Positions 44,201 through 51,565 of a DNA stretch of 64,000 nt are shown here, piece after piece. The stretch is from Ferrovibrio terrae (GTDB lineage: Bacteria; Pseudomonadota; Alphaproteobacteria; Ferrovibrionales; Ferrovibrionaceae). The notes beneath the pieces were generated by a model, which worked only from the letters and a program-made list of their open reading frames with translations, was not told where the DNA came from and searched no databases. The translations under genes and the position numbers were made by a program. Each line of letters begins with the position of its first letter. Position 1 is the stretch's first letter. The stretch is taken from NCBI RefSeq assembly GCF_007197755.1, contig NZ_CP041636.1, positions 3,694,001 to 3,758,000 on the forward strand. Reading direction: 5' to 3'.

Positions 44201-46407
44201 GTATCCAGAGCATTCAGGGCGGTGGTGCTCAGAGCCTGCAGCTGCGTCGCCGCCAGACCCTTGATCGCCGTGCTGCTCAGCGCAGCGGCCTGCGTCTCAT
44301 CCAGCGAGTCGACCTGGGTCGTCGTCAGCCCCTTGATCTGCGTGCTGCTGATCGCGCCGATCGCCGTGGTGCTCAGCGCATCCAGCTGCTCGGTGCTCAG
44401 CGCACCCAGCACGCTCGCCGTCAGCGCACCGATCTGGCCGGCGCCGAGTTCAGCGATCGCCGTGGTGCTGATCGACTTGACCTGTGTCGAGGTCAGCGAG
44501 CCGAGCTGCGTCGAACTCAGTTCACTGACATCGGTGCTTTCCAGCGCGCCGATCTGCGTCGTGGTCAGTGCCTTGAGCTGAGCCGCCGACAGGGCCTGGG
44601 TCTGCGCGGTGGTCAGCGCATTCAGGTCGGTGGTCTCAAGCGCACCAATCTGCGTCGTGGTCAGCGCCTTGATCTGCGTCGTCGACAGGTCAGCGATGTC
44701 AGTCGTTTCAAGCGAGGCGATCTGCGTCGTGGTCAGAGCCGCGATCTGTGTGGCAAGCAGAGCCTGCTGCTGCGTGGTATCCAGCGCATTCAGGTTCGTG
44801 GTCGTCAGCGACTTGATCTGCGTCGCCGTCAGCGCCTTGATCTGCGTCTCCGTCAGATCCGCGATGTCAGTCGTCTCAAGCGAGGCAATCTGCGTCGTGG
44901 TCAGACCGGCGATCTGCGTCGCCGCCAGAGCCTTCGACTGGGTGGTGTCCAGAGCATTCAGCGCCGTGGTGGTGAGCGCGCCAATCTGCGTCGCCGCCAG
45001 GCCCTTGATCGCCGTGGTGCTCAGCGCAGCAACCTGCGTCTCGTCCAGCGAGCCGACCTGGGTCGTGGTCAGATTCTTGATCTGCGCGCTATTGAGCGCA
45101 CCAATCGCCGTGGAGCTCAGCACATCCAGCTGCTCGGTGCTCAGCGCACCCAGCTGCGAGGCCGTCAGGCCAGAGGCCTGCGTCGATGTCAGTTCGACCA
45201 GCGCCGTGGTGCTGAGCGACTTGAACTGCGTCGAGCTCAGCGAGCCGAGCTGCGTCGAGCTCAGTTCGAGCAGGTCGGTGGTTTCCAGAGCGCCGATCTG
45301 CGTCGTGGTCAGCGCCTTGAGCTGCACCGCCGACAGAACTTCGATCTGCGTCTGGACGAGCGCATTCAGGTCTTCCGTGTCAAGCACGCCGATCTGCGTC
45401 GCGGTCAGCGCCTTGATCTGAGTCGTGGTGAAATCAGCGATGTCCGAGCTGTCCAGCGACTTGATCTGCGTCGTGGTCAGGGCCGAAACCTGAGTCGCCG
45501 TCAGCGCCTTCTGCTGCGTGGTGTCCAGCGCAACCAGGTTCGTGGTCGACAGCGACTTGATCTGGGTTCCCGTCAGGGCCGAAATCTGAGTCGTGGTGAA
45601 GTCGGCAACATCGAGGCTGTCCAGCGCACCGATCTGCGTCGTGGTCAGAGCGGCAACCTGCGTGGCAACCAGAGCCCGGGTCTGATCAGTGTCGAGGGCG
45701 TTCAGCGCCGTGGTGCTCAGCGCCGCAACCTGCGACGTGAACAGCGCGCCGATGGCGGTGGTGGTCAGCGCAGTGGCCTGGGTTTCGTCAAGCTGGCCGA
45801 CCTGGGTGGACGTGAAGCCCTTCGCCTGGGTCGCGCTCAGAGAATTGATGAAGGTCGTGGACAGCGCCTGGGTCTGCGTCGTGCTCAGGCTCTGGACCGA
45901 GGTCGAGCTCAGACCGCCGATCTGCGCGGTGGTCAGCTGCTCGAGGTTCGAAGTGCTGATGGCCCGGATCTGGGTGGCGTTCAGCGCACCGAGCTGGGTC
46001 GAGGTGAACTCGCCAATGTCGGCATTCTCCAGCGCGCCGATCTGCGTCGTGGTCAGCGCGCGAATCTGCGTGGTGTTCAGCGCGACAATCTGCGTGGTGT
46101 CGAGCGCCGAAACATTGGTTGTGCTCAAAGCACCCAACTGGGCGGCGGAGAGCACCGCGATCTGGGCTGCATCGAAGACCAGCTGCTCGGAAGTGAAGTA
46201 GCCGAACTGGGTGGCGGTGAGCGCTTTGACCTGCGAGGTGAGCAGCGCATCGACCTGCGTCGTGCTGAGCGATTCGATGCCAGTCTGCGAGAGCGCCGCG
46301 ACCTGGGTCGACTTGAGCGACTGGATGTCTGTCGTGCTCAGGGCCTGAATGGCCGTCGAAGACAGGTTGGCAATCTGAGCAGTCGAAAGGAAGCTAATAC
46401 CGGACAT
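38236..46407 (-). CDS. Giant octapeptide-repeat protein (2723 aa)
   Basis: Paralogue of the giant protein at 27428-35998, sharing the octad consensus, the N-terminal cap (here GYFTSEQLVF at about 69-78) and the C-terminal QIEAWLEALG end. A GGGGGAGA site precedes the ATG. About 340 octads form regular 31-unit (248-aa) super-repeats of 7+7+10+7 cassettes. Middle super-repeats are almost identical to one another. The S/T-T-T-Q pattern places potential O-glycosylation sites at nearly every turn. No signal peptide, membrane helix or known domain. As first gene of the operon it has a 654-bp upstream region. Function is unknown; a surface or extracellular fibrous role is the best guess. Confidence 0.9.
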   Translation of the reverse strand: MSGISFLSTAQIANLSSTAIQALSTTDIQSLKSTQVAALSQTGIESLSTTQVDALLTSQVKALTATQFGYFTSEQLVFDAAQIAVLSAAQLGALSTTNVSALDTTQIVALNTTQIRALTTTQIGALENADIGEFTSTQLGALNATQIRAISTSNLEQLTTAQIGGLSSTSVQSLSTTQTQALSTTFINSLSATQAKGFTSTQVGQLDETQATALTTTAIGALFTSQVAALSTTALNALDTDQTRALVATQVAALTTTQIGALDSLDVADFTTTQISALTGTQIKSLSTTNLVALDTTQQKALTATQVSALTTTQIKSLDSSDIADFTTTQIKALTATQIGVLDTEDLNALVQTQIEVLSAVQLKALTTTQIGALETTDLLELSSTQLGSLSSTQFKSLSTTALVELTSTQASGLTASQLGALSTEQLDVLSSTAIGALNSAQIKNLTTTQVGSLDETQVAALSTTAIKGLAATQIGALTTTALNALDTTQSKALAATQIAGLTTTQIASLETTDIADLTETQIKALTATQIKSLTTTNLNALDTTQQQALLATQIAALTTTQIASLETTDIADLSTTQIKALTTTQIGALETTDLNALTTAQTQALSAAQLKALTTTQIGALESTDVSELSSTQLGSLTSTQVKSISTTAIAELGAGQIGALTASVLGALSTEQLDALSTTAIGAISSTQIKGLTTTQVDSLDETQAAALSSTAIKGLAATQLQALSTTALNALDTTQQQALAATQIAALTTTQIASLDTTEIGDLTETQVKALTTTQIKSLTTTNLVALSTAQQQALAATQIAALTTEQIQALDTTDIADLTETQVKALTTTQIGALETTDLNALVTTQVQSLSAAQLKALTTTQIGALESTDVSELSSTQLGSLTSTQVKSISTTAIAELGAGQIGALTASVLGALSTEQLDALSTTAIGAISSTQIKGLTTTQVDSLDETQAAALSSTAIKGLVATQLQALSTTALNALDTTQQQALAATQIAALTTTQIASLDTTEIGDLTETQVKALTATQIKSLTTTNLNALSTAQQQALLATQIAALTTTQIASLETTDIADLSTTQIKALTTTQVSALETTDLNALTTAQAQSLSAVQLKALTTTQIGALESTDLAELTASQIGSLTTDQVKSISTTALADLTTTAAGGLTASQLGALSTEQLDVLSTTAVGALTSTQIKGLTTTQVGSLDETQVAALSSTAIKGLSAAQVGAITTTALNALDTTQTQSLAATQIAGLTTTQIGALETTDIEELAVAQVKALSAAQIQALSTTNLNALADTQQQALAATQIAALTTTQIASLETTDIADLTETQVKALTTTQVGALETTDLNALVTTQVQSLSAAQLKALTTTQIGALESTDVSELSSTQLGSLTSTQVKSISTTAIAELGAGQIGALTASVLGALSTEQLDALSTTAIGAISSTQIKGLTTTQVDSLDETQAAALSSTAIKGLVATQLQALSTTALNALDTTQQQALAATQIAALTTTQIASLDTTEIGDLTETQVKALTATQIKSLTTTNLNALSTAQQQALLATQIAALTTTQIASLETTDIADLSTTQIKALTTTQVSALETTDLNALTTAQAQSLSAVQLKALTTTQIGALESTDLAELTASQIGSLTTDQVKSISTTALADLTTTAAGGLTASQLGALSTEQLDVLSTTAVGALTSTQIKGLTTTQVGSLDETQVAALSSTAIKGLSAAQVGAITTTALNALDTTQTQSLAATQIAGLTTTQIGALETTDIEELAVAQVKALSAAQIQALSTTNLNALADTQQQALAATQIAALTTTQIASLETTDIADLTETQIKALTSTQVGALETTDLNALVTTQVQSLSAAQLKGLTTTQVGALESTDIAELTSTQLGSLTTDQVKAISTTAIAELGAGQIGALTASVLGALSTEQLDALSTTAIGALSSAQIKGLTTTQVDSLDETQAAALSSTAIKGLVATQLQALSTTALNALDTTQSTALAATQIAALTTTQIASLETTDIADLTETQLKALTATQIKSLTTTNLNALSTAQQQALAATQIAALTTTQIASLETTDIADLSATQLKALTTTQVGALETTDLNALTSTQAQNLSAVQLKALTTTQIGALESTDLADLTPTQLGSLTTDQVKSISTTALADLTTTSVGGLTAAQLGALSTEQLDALSTTAIGAISSTQIKGLTTTQVDSLDETQAAALSSTAIKGLAATQLQALSTTALNALDTTQQQALAATQIAALTTTQIASLDTTEIGDLTDTQVKALTATQIKSLTTTNLNALSTAQQQALAATQIAALTTTQIASLETTDIADLSTTQIKALTTTQVSALETTDLNALTTAQAQSLSAVQLKALTTTQIGALETTDLTELTSTQLGSLTTDQVKSISTTALGELTTTLAGGLTSAQVGALSTEQLDALSTTALGALTSTQAKGLTTTQIQSLDETQAAALGSTALTGLVATQLQALSTTALNALDTTQQQALTATQIAGLSTTQIASFDTTEIGDLTTTQIKGLTTTQLQQLNSTNLSALTTAQTQALTNAQLGGLTTTQVSNLETTDIGELSTTQVSGLSALQVRALGTEQLAALDTTQSAALTVLQVKALTTTQLGDVDTTFISGLTTTQVGQLLATQLAGLGTTNFNVLSTAQVQALSTAQVAGLSSTQIGALDTSDIAEFHATQIAAINTTAIQLLSTTNIAELTSTQANAFTQAQVGVLSNEQIEAWLEALG
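38900..45400 (-). repeat. 744-bp (31-octad) tandem super-repeats
   Basis: Equivalent positions recur every 744 bp, for example at 39401, 41633, 43121 and 44609 (multiples of 744 apart) and at 40886, 42374 and 43862. About eight copies are visible; the outer limits given are approximate. Cassette order within a copy is 7+7+10+7 octads (168+168+240+168 bp). Confidence 0.85.
40886..43861 (-). repeat. Two near-identical 1488-bp tandem copies
   Basis: Positions 40886-42373 and 42374-43861 match almost base for base over 1488 bp (two 744-bp units). For instance, 41064-41255 and 42552-42743 have identical translations in the shadow frame. This shows recent duplication or gene-conversion homogenisation. 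Confidence 0.88.
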
Positions 46408-47061
46408 GAGAAATCTCCCCCAAAAAGCGCCTTGCGCTAGCCGTTAGTCGTGTATGCGATGCGACGGGTCAGGCGTGCCTCACGCCCCACTCGCCAGTGG
46501 AATAGGCTTGCGTACACGACATCGCCATTCCGGTGAGCCTGACACCAGAAGAGCGCAAAAATGCTGGAAACAGCGGAAATGCTAGAGAAACGAGCGACTA
46601 CAGCCCGGATAAAATCCGGTCCAATTAGCTCGTTCAGCAGGACGATTTGCCATCTAGGGGCGAATCTACGGCCTGGGGCCGCTTCGCGGTAGGTACCCAT
46701 GGCTAGCGCTCACTTTCTGTAGCGTTTCGCAATAACTTTCTGTACGCGTGGCCTAGGGGTAATTCAAATGCGTGGTTAACGCAAGAGGATTCTTGCACGC
46801 GATAGTTTCATAGAGCTGTAATACGAGCCTCAGCAGCGGAATTCCGAAAAGACCCGTTTTTTCAACAGACCTGCGGGGCGAGACGAATCGGCCGCCGGGC
46901 CTGAAATGAAATTTACATTTAAAATCAATTACTTAAATATAGTCCAAAGAGGCGAATCCGGTCACAGATTTGTCTCGCGGCGAGACACAGGCACAACCAA
47001 CGCGCGACCCTCCCGGTCTCGACGATAGGAATATTAACCTGCAATTATTTGTGAGAATTCG
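46408..47061. promoter_or_regulatory. Upstream region of the giant-protein operon
   Basis: 654 bp without a supported gene; an 87-codon minus-strand frame at 46437-46700 lacks a ribosome site. It holds a direct repeat ACTTTCTGTA at 46712-46721 and 46735-46744 (23-bp spacing), an inverted repeat GCAAGA-GGAT-TCTTGC (46781-46796), an AT-rich tract (46905-46945) and a 17-bp palindrome TGTCTCG-CGG-CGAGACA (46971-46987). The operon promoter very likely lies here, but no -35/-10 pair is clear enough to name. Confidence 0.55.
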
Positions 47062-48003
47062 TCAGACGATCGAGCGGAAATAGGCGATCGTTTCCTTCAA
47101 ACCGTCTTCCAGCTTCACTTTTGGCTCCCATCCGAGGGCCTGCTTGGCCTTCGTGATGTCCGGCTGGCGCTGTTTCGGATCATCCGACGGCAGCGGTTCA
47201 AAGATCAGCTTCGATGAAGAGCCCGTCAGCTTCAGCACCAGTTCCGCCAGCTCGAGCATCGTGAACTCGACCGGATTGCCGAGATTGATCGGGCCGGTCA
47301 CTTCCGGGCCAGTGGCCATCAGGCGCACGAACCCGTCAATCAGATCGCTGACGTAGCAGAACGAGCGCGTCTGCGTGCCTTTCCCGTAAATGGTGATGTC
47401 CCTGCCCTTCAGCGCCTGCACGATGAAGTTCGACACCACGCGGCCATCGTTGGGATGCATGCGCGGGCCGTAAGTGTTGAAGATACGGCCAACCTTGATC
47501 TTCAGCTTATGCTGGCGATGGTAATCGAAGAACAGCGTTTCGGCGCAGCGCTTGCCTTCGTCGTAGCACGAGCGCAGGCCAATCGGGTTCACATGGCCCC
47601 AGTACTCTTCGGTCTGCGGGTGAATCTGCGGGTCGCCATACACTTCCGAGGTCGACGCTTGGAAAATCGTGGCGCGCACGCGTTTGGCAAGACCAAGCAT
47701 GTTGATCGCACCATGCACACTTGTCTTGGTGGTCTGCACCGGGTCGTGCTGATAGTGGACCGGCGATGCGGGGCAAGCCAGGTTGTAGATCTGGTCGACT
47801 TCCACATAGAGCGGGAAGGTCACGTCATGCCGCATGATCTCGAAACGCGGATGCTCCAGGAGCGCCTCGACGTTGGCGCGGCGCCCCGTGAAGTAGTTAT
47901 CGACGCAGAGGACATCCATCCCCTCGCCGATCAGCCGCTCGCACAGATGTGAGCCAAGAAAGCCCGCACCGCCCGTGATGAGCACCCGTCCTGAATCACG
48001 CAT
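47062..48003 (-). CDS. uxs: UDP-glucuronate decarboxylase (UDP-xylose synthase)
   Basis: Cytosolic short-chain dehydrogenase/reductase family enzyme of 313 aa that oxidises and decarboxylates UDP-glucuronate to UDP-xylose. It has the NAD motif GGAGFLG (11-17), the STSEVYGD block (T118), and YDEGK (Y147, K151). The [19 protein letters not shown] stretch is characteristic of UXS rather than of dTDP-glucose dehydratases. The AGGGGG ribosome site is good. It is read in the same direction as the giant operon 650 bp downstream and could supply its sugar donor or one for polysaccharide. Confidence 0.92.
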   Translation of the reverse strand: MRDSGRVLITGGAGFLGSHLCERLIGEGMDVLCVDNYFTGRRANVEALLEHPRFEIMRHDVTFPLYVEVDQIYNLACPASPVHYQHDPVQTTKTSVHGAINMLGLAKRVRATIFQASTSEVYGDPQIHPQTEEYWGHVNPIGLRSCYDEGKRCAETLFFDYHRQHKLKIKVGRIFNTYGPRMHPNDGRVVSNFIVQALKGRDITIYGKGTQTRSFCYVSDLIDGFVRLMATGPEVTGPINLGNPVEFTMLELAELVLKLTGSSSKLIFEPLPSDDPKQRQPDITKAKQALGWEPKVKLEDGLKETIAYFRSIV

Positions 48004-48124
48004 CCCGTCCCCCTGGAATCACACCGCCGCAGCGCCGATTCGCAAAGTTACCGGCGCCCTTAACTCTGCACAAGCGCTGAATGATTTTTGACGGCGGCAG
48101 GCCGAACCGAATCGCACACCCGGC

Positions 48125-49594
48125 TTAGTCGGCGGCCTGCATCCGCGTGTCGGACCGCATGAGGTTGCGGCCATCCTGCTTGGCGCGATAAAGCGCGACA
48201 TCGGCGCGCCCGATGAAGGTCTCGGCATCGTCGTCGCTGCGCAGAACGGCAATGCCCACGCTGACGGTGACGGGGATGGCACTGCCGTTGAAAGTAAATG
48301 CGGCATTCTCGACGGTCTGGCGGATCGTCTCGCCCAGCCTTTCGGCATTGAACAGGTCACAGTTGCGCAACACGACGAGGAATTCATCTCCGCCCCAGCG
48401 GCAGATCAGATCCGACGAGCGCAGGCTTGCGCGGATGGCATTGGCGATGCCGATCAGCACGCGATCGCCTGCGAGATGCCCCGCCTGATCGTTGATCGGC
48501 TTGAAGTGGTCGGCATCCACCATCACCACCGACAGCGGCTGGTTCAGCCGGCGCGCATCACGTAACGCCTGATCGATCAGGATGTCGTAGGCGTGACGGC
48601 TCGCCAGGCCGGTCAGTTTGTCGGTCGTCGCCATCGCCTCCAGCCTGCGCTGGAAACGGCTGATAGTAAGCCACGTCGCCAGCAGAACAAGCGCAGTGAT
48701 GACGATACAGATCAGCAGGTTGATGTAGAGCGCACGCCTGATCTGCGCGACATCGCTATCGGCTTCCTTCTCGACCAGTAGATACCAGCCAAGTTCAGGA
48801 ATAAAACGCACGTTGAGGAAACGTGTGCTGCCACGATAATCGTACTCGAAAGTACGCGTCTGCCGTGGCGACCATTGCGGATACATTTCACCCAGATTGC
48901 CGCGCTGCATGACTTCGCTCTCGGGCACCGAATTGTCGGCACCAACGAGAACAATGCGCCCTTGGCCGTCGGCAAAATAAACCGTGCGACCGAAACGGCT
49001 TTGATAATCGTCGATCAGGGTGCGCACGGCATTCACCGTCAGGCCGATACCGGATGCGCCGAGGAAGTTGCCGGAATAATCCATGACGCGGTAGTTGATA
49101 AAGATCGTCATCGTATCCTGATTGGCAAGATCAGGATCGACATTGATCTCGTATGGCAGGATCATGTCGCGTACGCGGTAATACCACTCATCGCGAGGTT
49201 CGTTTTGATCGACGCGTTTGAGAATGCCATCGGCATGATAGTAAACGCGCGTGCGATCCGAGACGAAGAAGCTGGTGATCGCGCTGTAGCGTTCCTTGAT
49301 CGCATGCAGGTACTGCGTGATGCGCTCGGGATCTTCCTCACCGTCAAGAACCCAGTCGCGCAAAAACGTATCCGTCGCCATCACCGACGAAATGACGATC
49401 GGCTGGATCAGGTCTTTCTGGATTTCGGAATAGATGTTGTCAGAGGTGAGCGGCAGTTCGGTTTCGATCACCGCGTCGCGCAGCGACTGCCGTGACACGA
49501 AGTAGCTCGCCAGCGATGTCGCCAGAAAGCCTACCAGCAGCAGCAACGTCACCGTTGCCACCAGCACCCGCTTGCCACCCAGGACGAGCCTCAT
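48125..49594 (-). CDS. Membrane diguanylate cyclase with periplasmic dCache sensor
   Basis: Predicted to make c-di-GMP in response to an external signal. From the ATG at 49594 it has 489 aa. A transmembrane helix (about 8-30) leads to a dCache-like periplasmic domain (about 40-290), a second helix (about 290-312), and a GGDEF domain with intact signature (RWGGDEFLVV) and SVGIAVL block. No EAL domain. An RxxD inhibitory site is not clearly placed. It may feed c-di-GMP to the PilZ-bearing synthase at 55749. Confidence 0.93.
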   Translation of the reverse strand: MRLVLGGKRVLVATVTLLLLVGFLATSLASYFVSRQSLRDAVIETELPLTSDNIYSEIQKDLIQPIVISSVMATDTFLRDWVLDGEEDPERITQYLHAIKERYSAITSFFVSDRTRVYYHADGILKRVDQNEPRDEWYYRVRDMILPYEINVDPDLANQDTMTIFINYRVMDYSGNFLGASGIGLTVNAVRTLIDDYQSRFGRTVYFADGQGRIVLVGADNSVPESEVMQRGNLGEMYPQWSPRQTRTFEYDYRGSTRFLNVRFIPELGWYLLVEKEADSDVAQIRRALYINLLICIVITALVLLATWLTISRFQRRLEAMATTDKLTGLASRHAYDILIDQALRDARRLNQPLSVVMVDADHFKPINDQAGHLAGDRVLIGIANAIRASLRSSDLICRWGGDEFLVVLRNCDLFNAERLGETIRQTVENAAFTFNGSAIPVTVSVGIAVLRSDDDAETFIGRADVALYRAKQDGRNLMRSDTRMQAAD

Positions 49595-49721
49595 CAAAAC
49601 ACCAGCTTCAGACTGAACCCCGGCGACAGGCATACCCGTCGCGCGGGTGCCCCGTACAGAGGCCGGGCCGGGAAAATTTGACGCCTATAACAGCGCCTGG
49701 ATTGACTCCGGGATCGATGCT

Positions 49722-50573
49722 TTAGAAGAAGCTTAGTACGAACCGCAAACAGACGGTCGCAAGGAACAACCCAAAGAGGATCTCGAGCTTCCGCTTGGGC
49801 AGGGAATGCGCCAGCCGCGCCCCAACTGGGGCAGTCCAGATGCTGGTCGGCACGAAGAGCAGGAAACCGATCAGTGACACGTAGCCCAGCGCAAGTGGCG
49901 GTTGAAGAGCGGCAACGTCAGGGAATTCCGCGGCTTTCGGCCATCCGGCGTAGATATAGCCGATTGCGCCAGGGATCGAGATCAGCACGCCCAGCCCCGA
50001 CGAGGTCGCCACTGCCTGATGGATCGGCCGGCCGTAGAAGGTCATGAACAGGCTGGAAAGCTGGCCTCCGCCGATGCCCATCAGCGCCGAGAGCACGCCA
50101 ATCACGAGGCCATACAGCCGCATGATCAGGTTGCCTGGCATGTCATCGGCCAGTTTCCAGCTGTCCTTGCCCAGCAGCAAGCGGAAGGCCGACAGGCCGG
50201 CAACGATGACGAACACGGCCTTGAACACGTCGGCCGGCGCGTAACGCGCGATCACACCGCCGGCGAGGACACCGATCACCACCGGAACCGCCCAGATTTT
50301 CACGATCGACATATCGACCATGCCCTTGGCGCGGTGCGCATTGAAGGATCGGATCGAGGTGGGAATGATCACGGCCAGCGACGTGCCGACGCAGAACGGC
50401 ATCCGCGCCTCTTCCGGCACACCAAGCAGCGTGAACAGCTCGTATAGCACCGGCACGATAACAGCGCCGCCACCAACGCCAAAAACACCGGCCAGGATGC
50501 CGGTCACAGCGCCGGCTGCGAGCAGCGCGACGGCCAGCATGGCCAACTCGGGATAGGGAATGCCCAGGATCAT
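49722..50573 (-). CDS. TauE/SafE family permease
   Basis: Integral membrane permease of 283 aa with about eight hydrophobic segments; family members export sulfite, sulfoacetate or related anions. Two repeated halves each carry a Gly-rich entry (GVFGVGGGAVIVPVL near residue 30 and GIGGGQLSSLFM near 165), a family trait. No sulfur-metabolism neighbours are present, so the substrate is open. Confidence 0.9.
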   Translation of the reverse strand: MILGIPYPELAMLAVALLAAGAVTGILAGVFGVGGGAVIVPVLYELFTLLGVPEEARMPFCVGTSLAVIIPTSIRSFNAHRAKGMVDMSIVKIWAVPVVIGVLAGGVIARYAPADVFKAVFVIVAGLSAFRLLLGKDSWKLADDMPGNLIMRLYGLVIGVLSALMGIGGGQLSSLFMTFYGRPIHQAVATSSGLGVLISIPGAIGYIYAGWPKAAEFPDVAALQPPLALGYVSLIGFLLFVPTSIWTAPVGARLAHSLPKRKLEILFGLFLATVCLRFVLSFF

Positions 50574-50711
50574 GAGAAAACTCGACTACGAAAAACGGAG
50601 CCGGATTGTCTGCCCAAGCAAGTGGATGAGCAACAGCGGATCACCAGAAAATCCGCACGAAATATACGATTTGCCGGTCCGATTGGTCACATTGGTTCGG
50701 CGTTTGCCGGA

Positions 50712-51230
50712 TCAGGGCGCTTCCTTCTGCAGATCGCCATAGGCGACGCAGATCATAAACTGCTCAATCTCATCTGGCCGATTTACCGAGACCGGCACCA
50801 CTATCGACTCCACCGCCAGATAGCCGCGGTCGACATAGGCCATCGTGCCATGCACGCGCAAAGGCCGGCGATGCTGTAGCACCCACTGATGCGCCAGGTG
50901 ATGACCGTATTGCGTGGCCTCGGAATAAATCTCGTCAAACCACTTGCCGGTCGTATCGCGACCGGCATGAGCGACAACCTCGGTTCCGATCAGGCGATTG
51001 CGATAGCGCTGGCGTGACTCGTCCATCTCGATGATCAACATATATGGCAGAAATTCGACTAGGGTCTCCGGCGCGAAGGCCTGGCGCGACGGAATGGTCA
51101 GGCCCGGCGGTATGCGGGCCCGCCAGGTTTCAGCGAAAGCACGCGGCCGCGCCGACCAGAATTTCAGTTCGGGATCGCTGGCGAAAGGCTTGTCGCTATT
51201 TCGCCGACGCGAATCCTGTGCCGGTGCCAT
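50712..51230 (-). CDS. PAS_5 family sensor-like protein
   Basis: A 172-aa stand-alone PAS-type protein common in alphaproteobacteria. From the ATG at 51230 it reads FWSARPRAFAETWRARIPPG, then FLPYMLIIEMDESRQRYRNRLIGTEV and the IVVPVSVNRPDEIEQFM strand. It lacks an output domain. A longer frame to 51389 is unlikely, since its extra residues are low-quality. The ligand is unknown. Confidence 0.82.
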   Translation of the reverse strand: MAPAQDSRRRNSDKPFASDPELKFWSARPRAFAETWRARIPPGLTIPSRQAFAPETLVEFLPYMLIIEMDESRQRYRNRLIGTEVVAHAGRDTTGKWFDEIYSEATQYGHHLAHQWVLQHRRPLRVHGTMAYVDRGYLAVESIVVPVSVNRPDEIEQFMICVAYGDLQKEAP

Positions 51231-51565
51231 TGAAGGCCGATCCCATCGTCTGTTTGCGGTTTCAGCATGGCACAGCGCCAGACGGCGAAAAGCATTAAAA
51301 TTCAGCCATGCGTTGCCGCAGGCTGCTGAAATGATCGGATTGTGCTTGAGGGGAGGAAAAGGTGATGATGCGCCGGCGGGCCACTGCATCCCGCTTTACG
51401 GACGGCGATCATCGTTGGTCTCAACGACCAGAACTGAAGATAATCATGAATTCCCTTAATTCAAGGTTACCAAGCGAATAGCAGAAAGATTTCACAATAT
51501 TGCCGCATTCGGGCATCGCTGACGCTACAGGTGGTATGCAGCTGTCTGTTTGTCCACAGACAGTC
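51231..51565. other. Intergenic region, no supported gene
   Basis: About 335 bp upstream of the PAS gene and downstream of the cyclase gene. A TGAATT-CCCTT-AATTCA inverted repeat lies at 51447-51463 in an AT-rich stretch, possibly part of a promoter or operator for the PAS gene. No coding frame is convincing. Confidence 0.4.

Noticed and set aside
38236-46407. 24-bp periodicity as a CRISPR or DNA-level satellite array.
   Set aside because: The repeats stay in one coding frame with synonymous drift, and there are no spacers or cas genes.
27428-46407. RTX-type or pentapeptide-repeat proteins.
   Set aside because: No GGxGxDxxx calcium motifs and no A(D/N)LxX pentads; the unit is strictly eight residues.
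38395-46440. An uninterrupted 2681-codon frame on the plus strand opposite the first giant gene.
   Set aside because: It is a product of the 24-bp repeat: the antisense of the octad codons lacks stops in several frames. The translation is a monotonous Arg/Gln/Leu repeat with no ribosome site, and similar open frames occur opposite the second giant gene.
46437-46700. 87-codon minus-strand frame before the first giant gene.
   Set aside because: No ribosome site, no protein-like composition, and it lies in the likely promoter/leader region.
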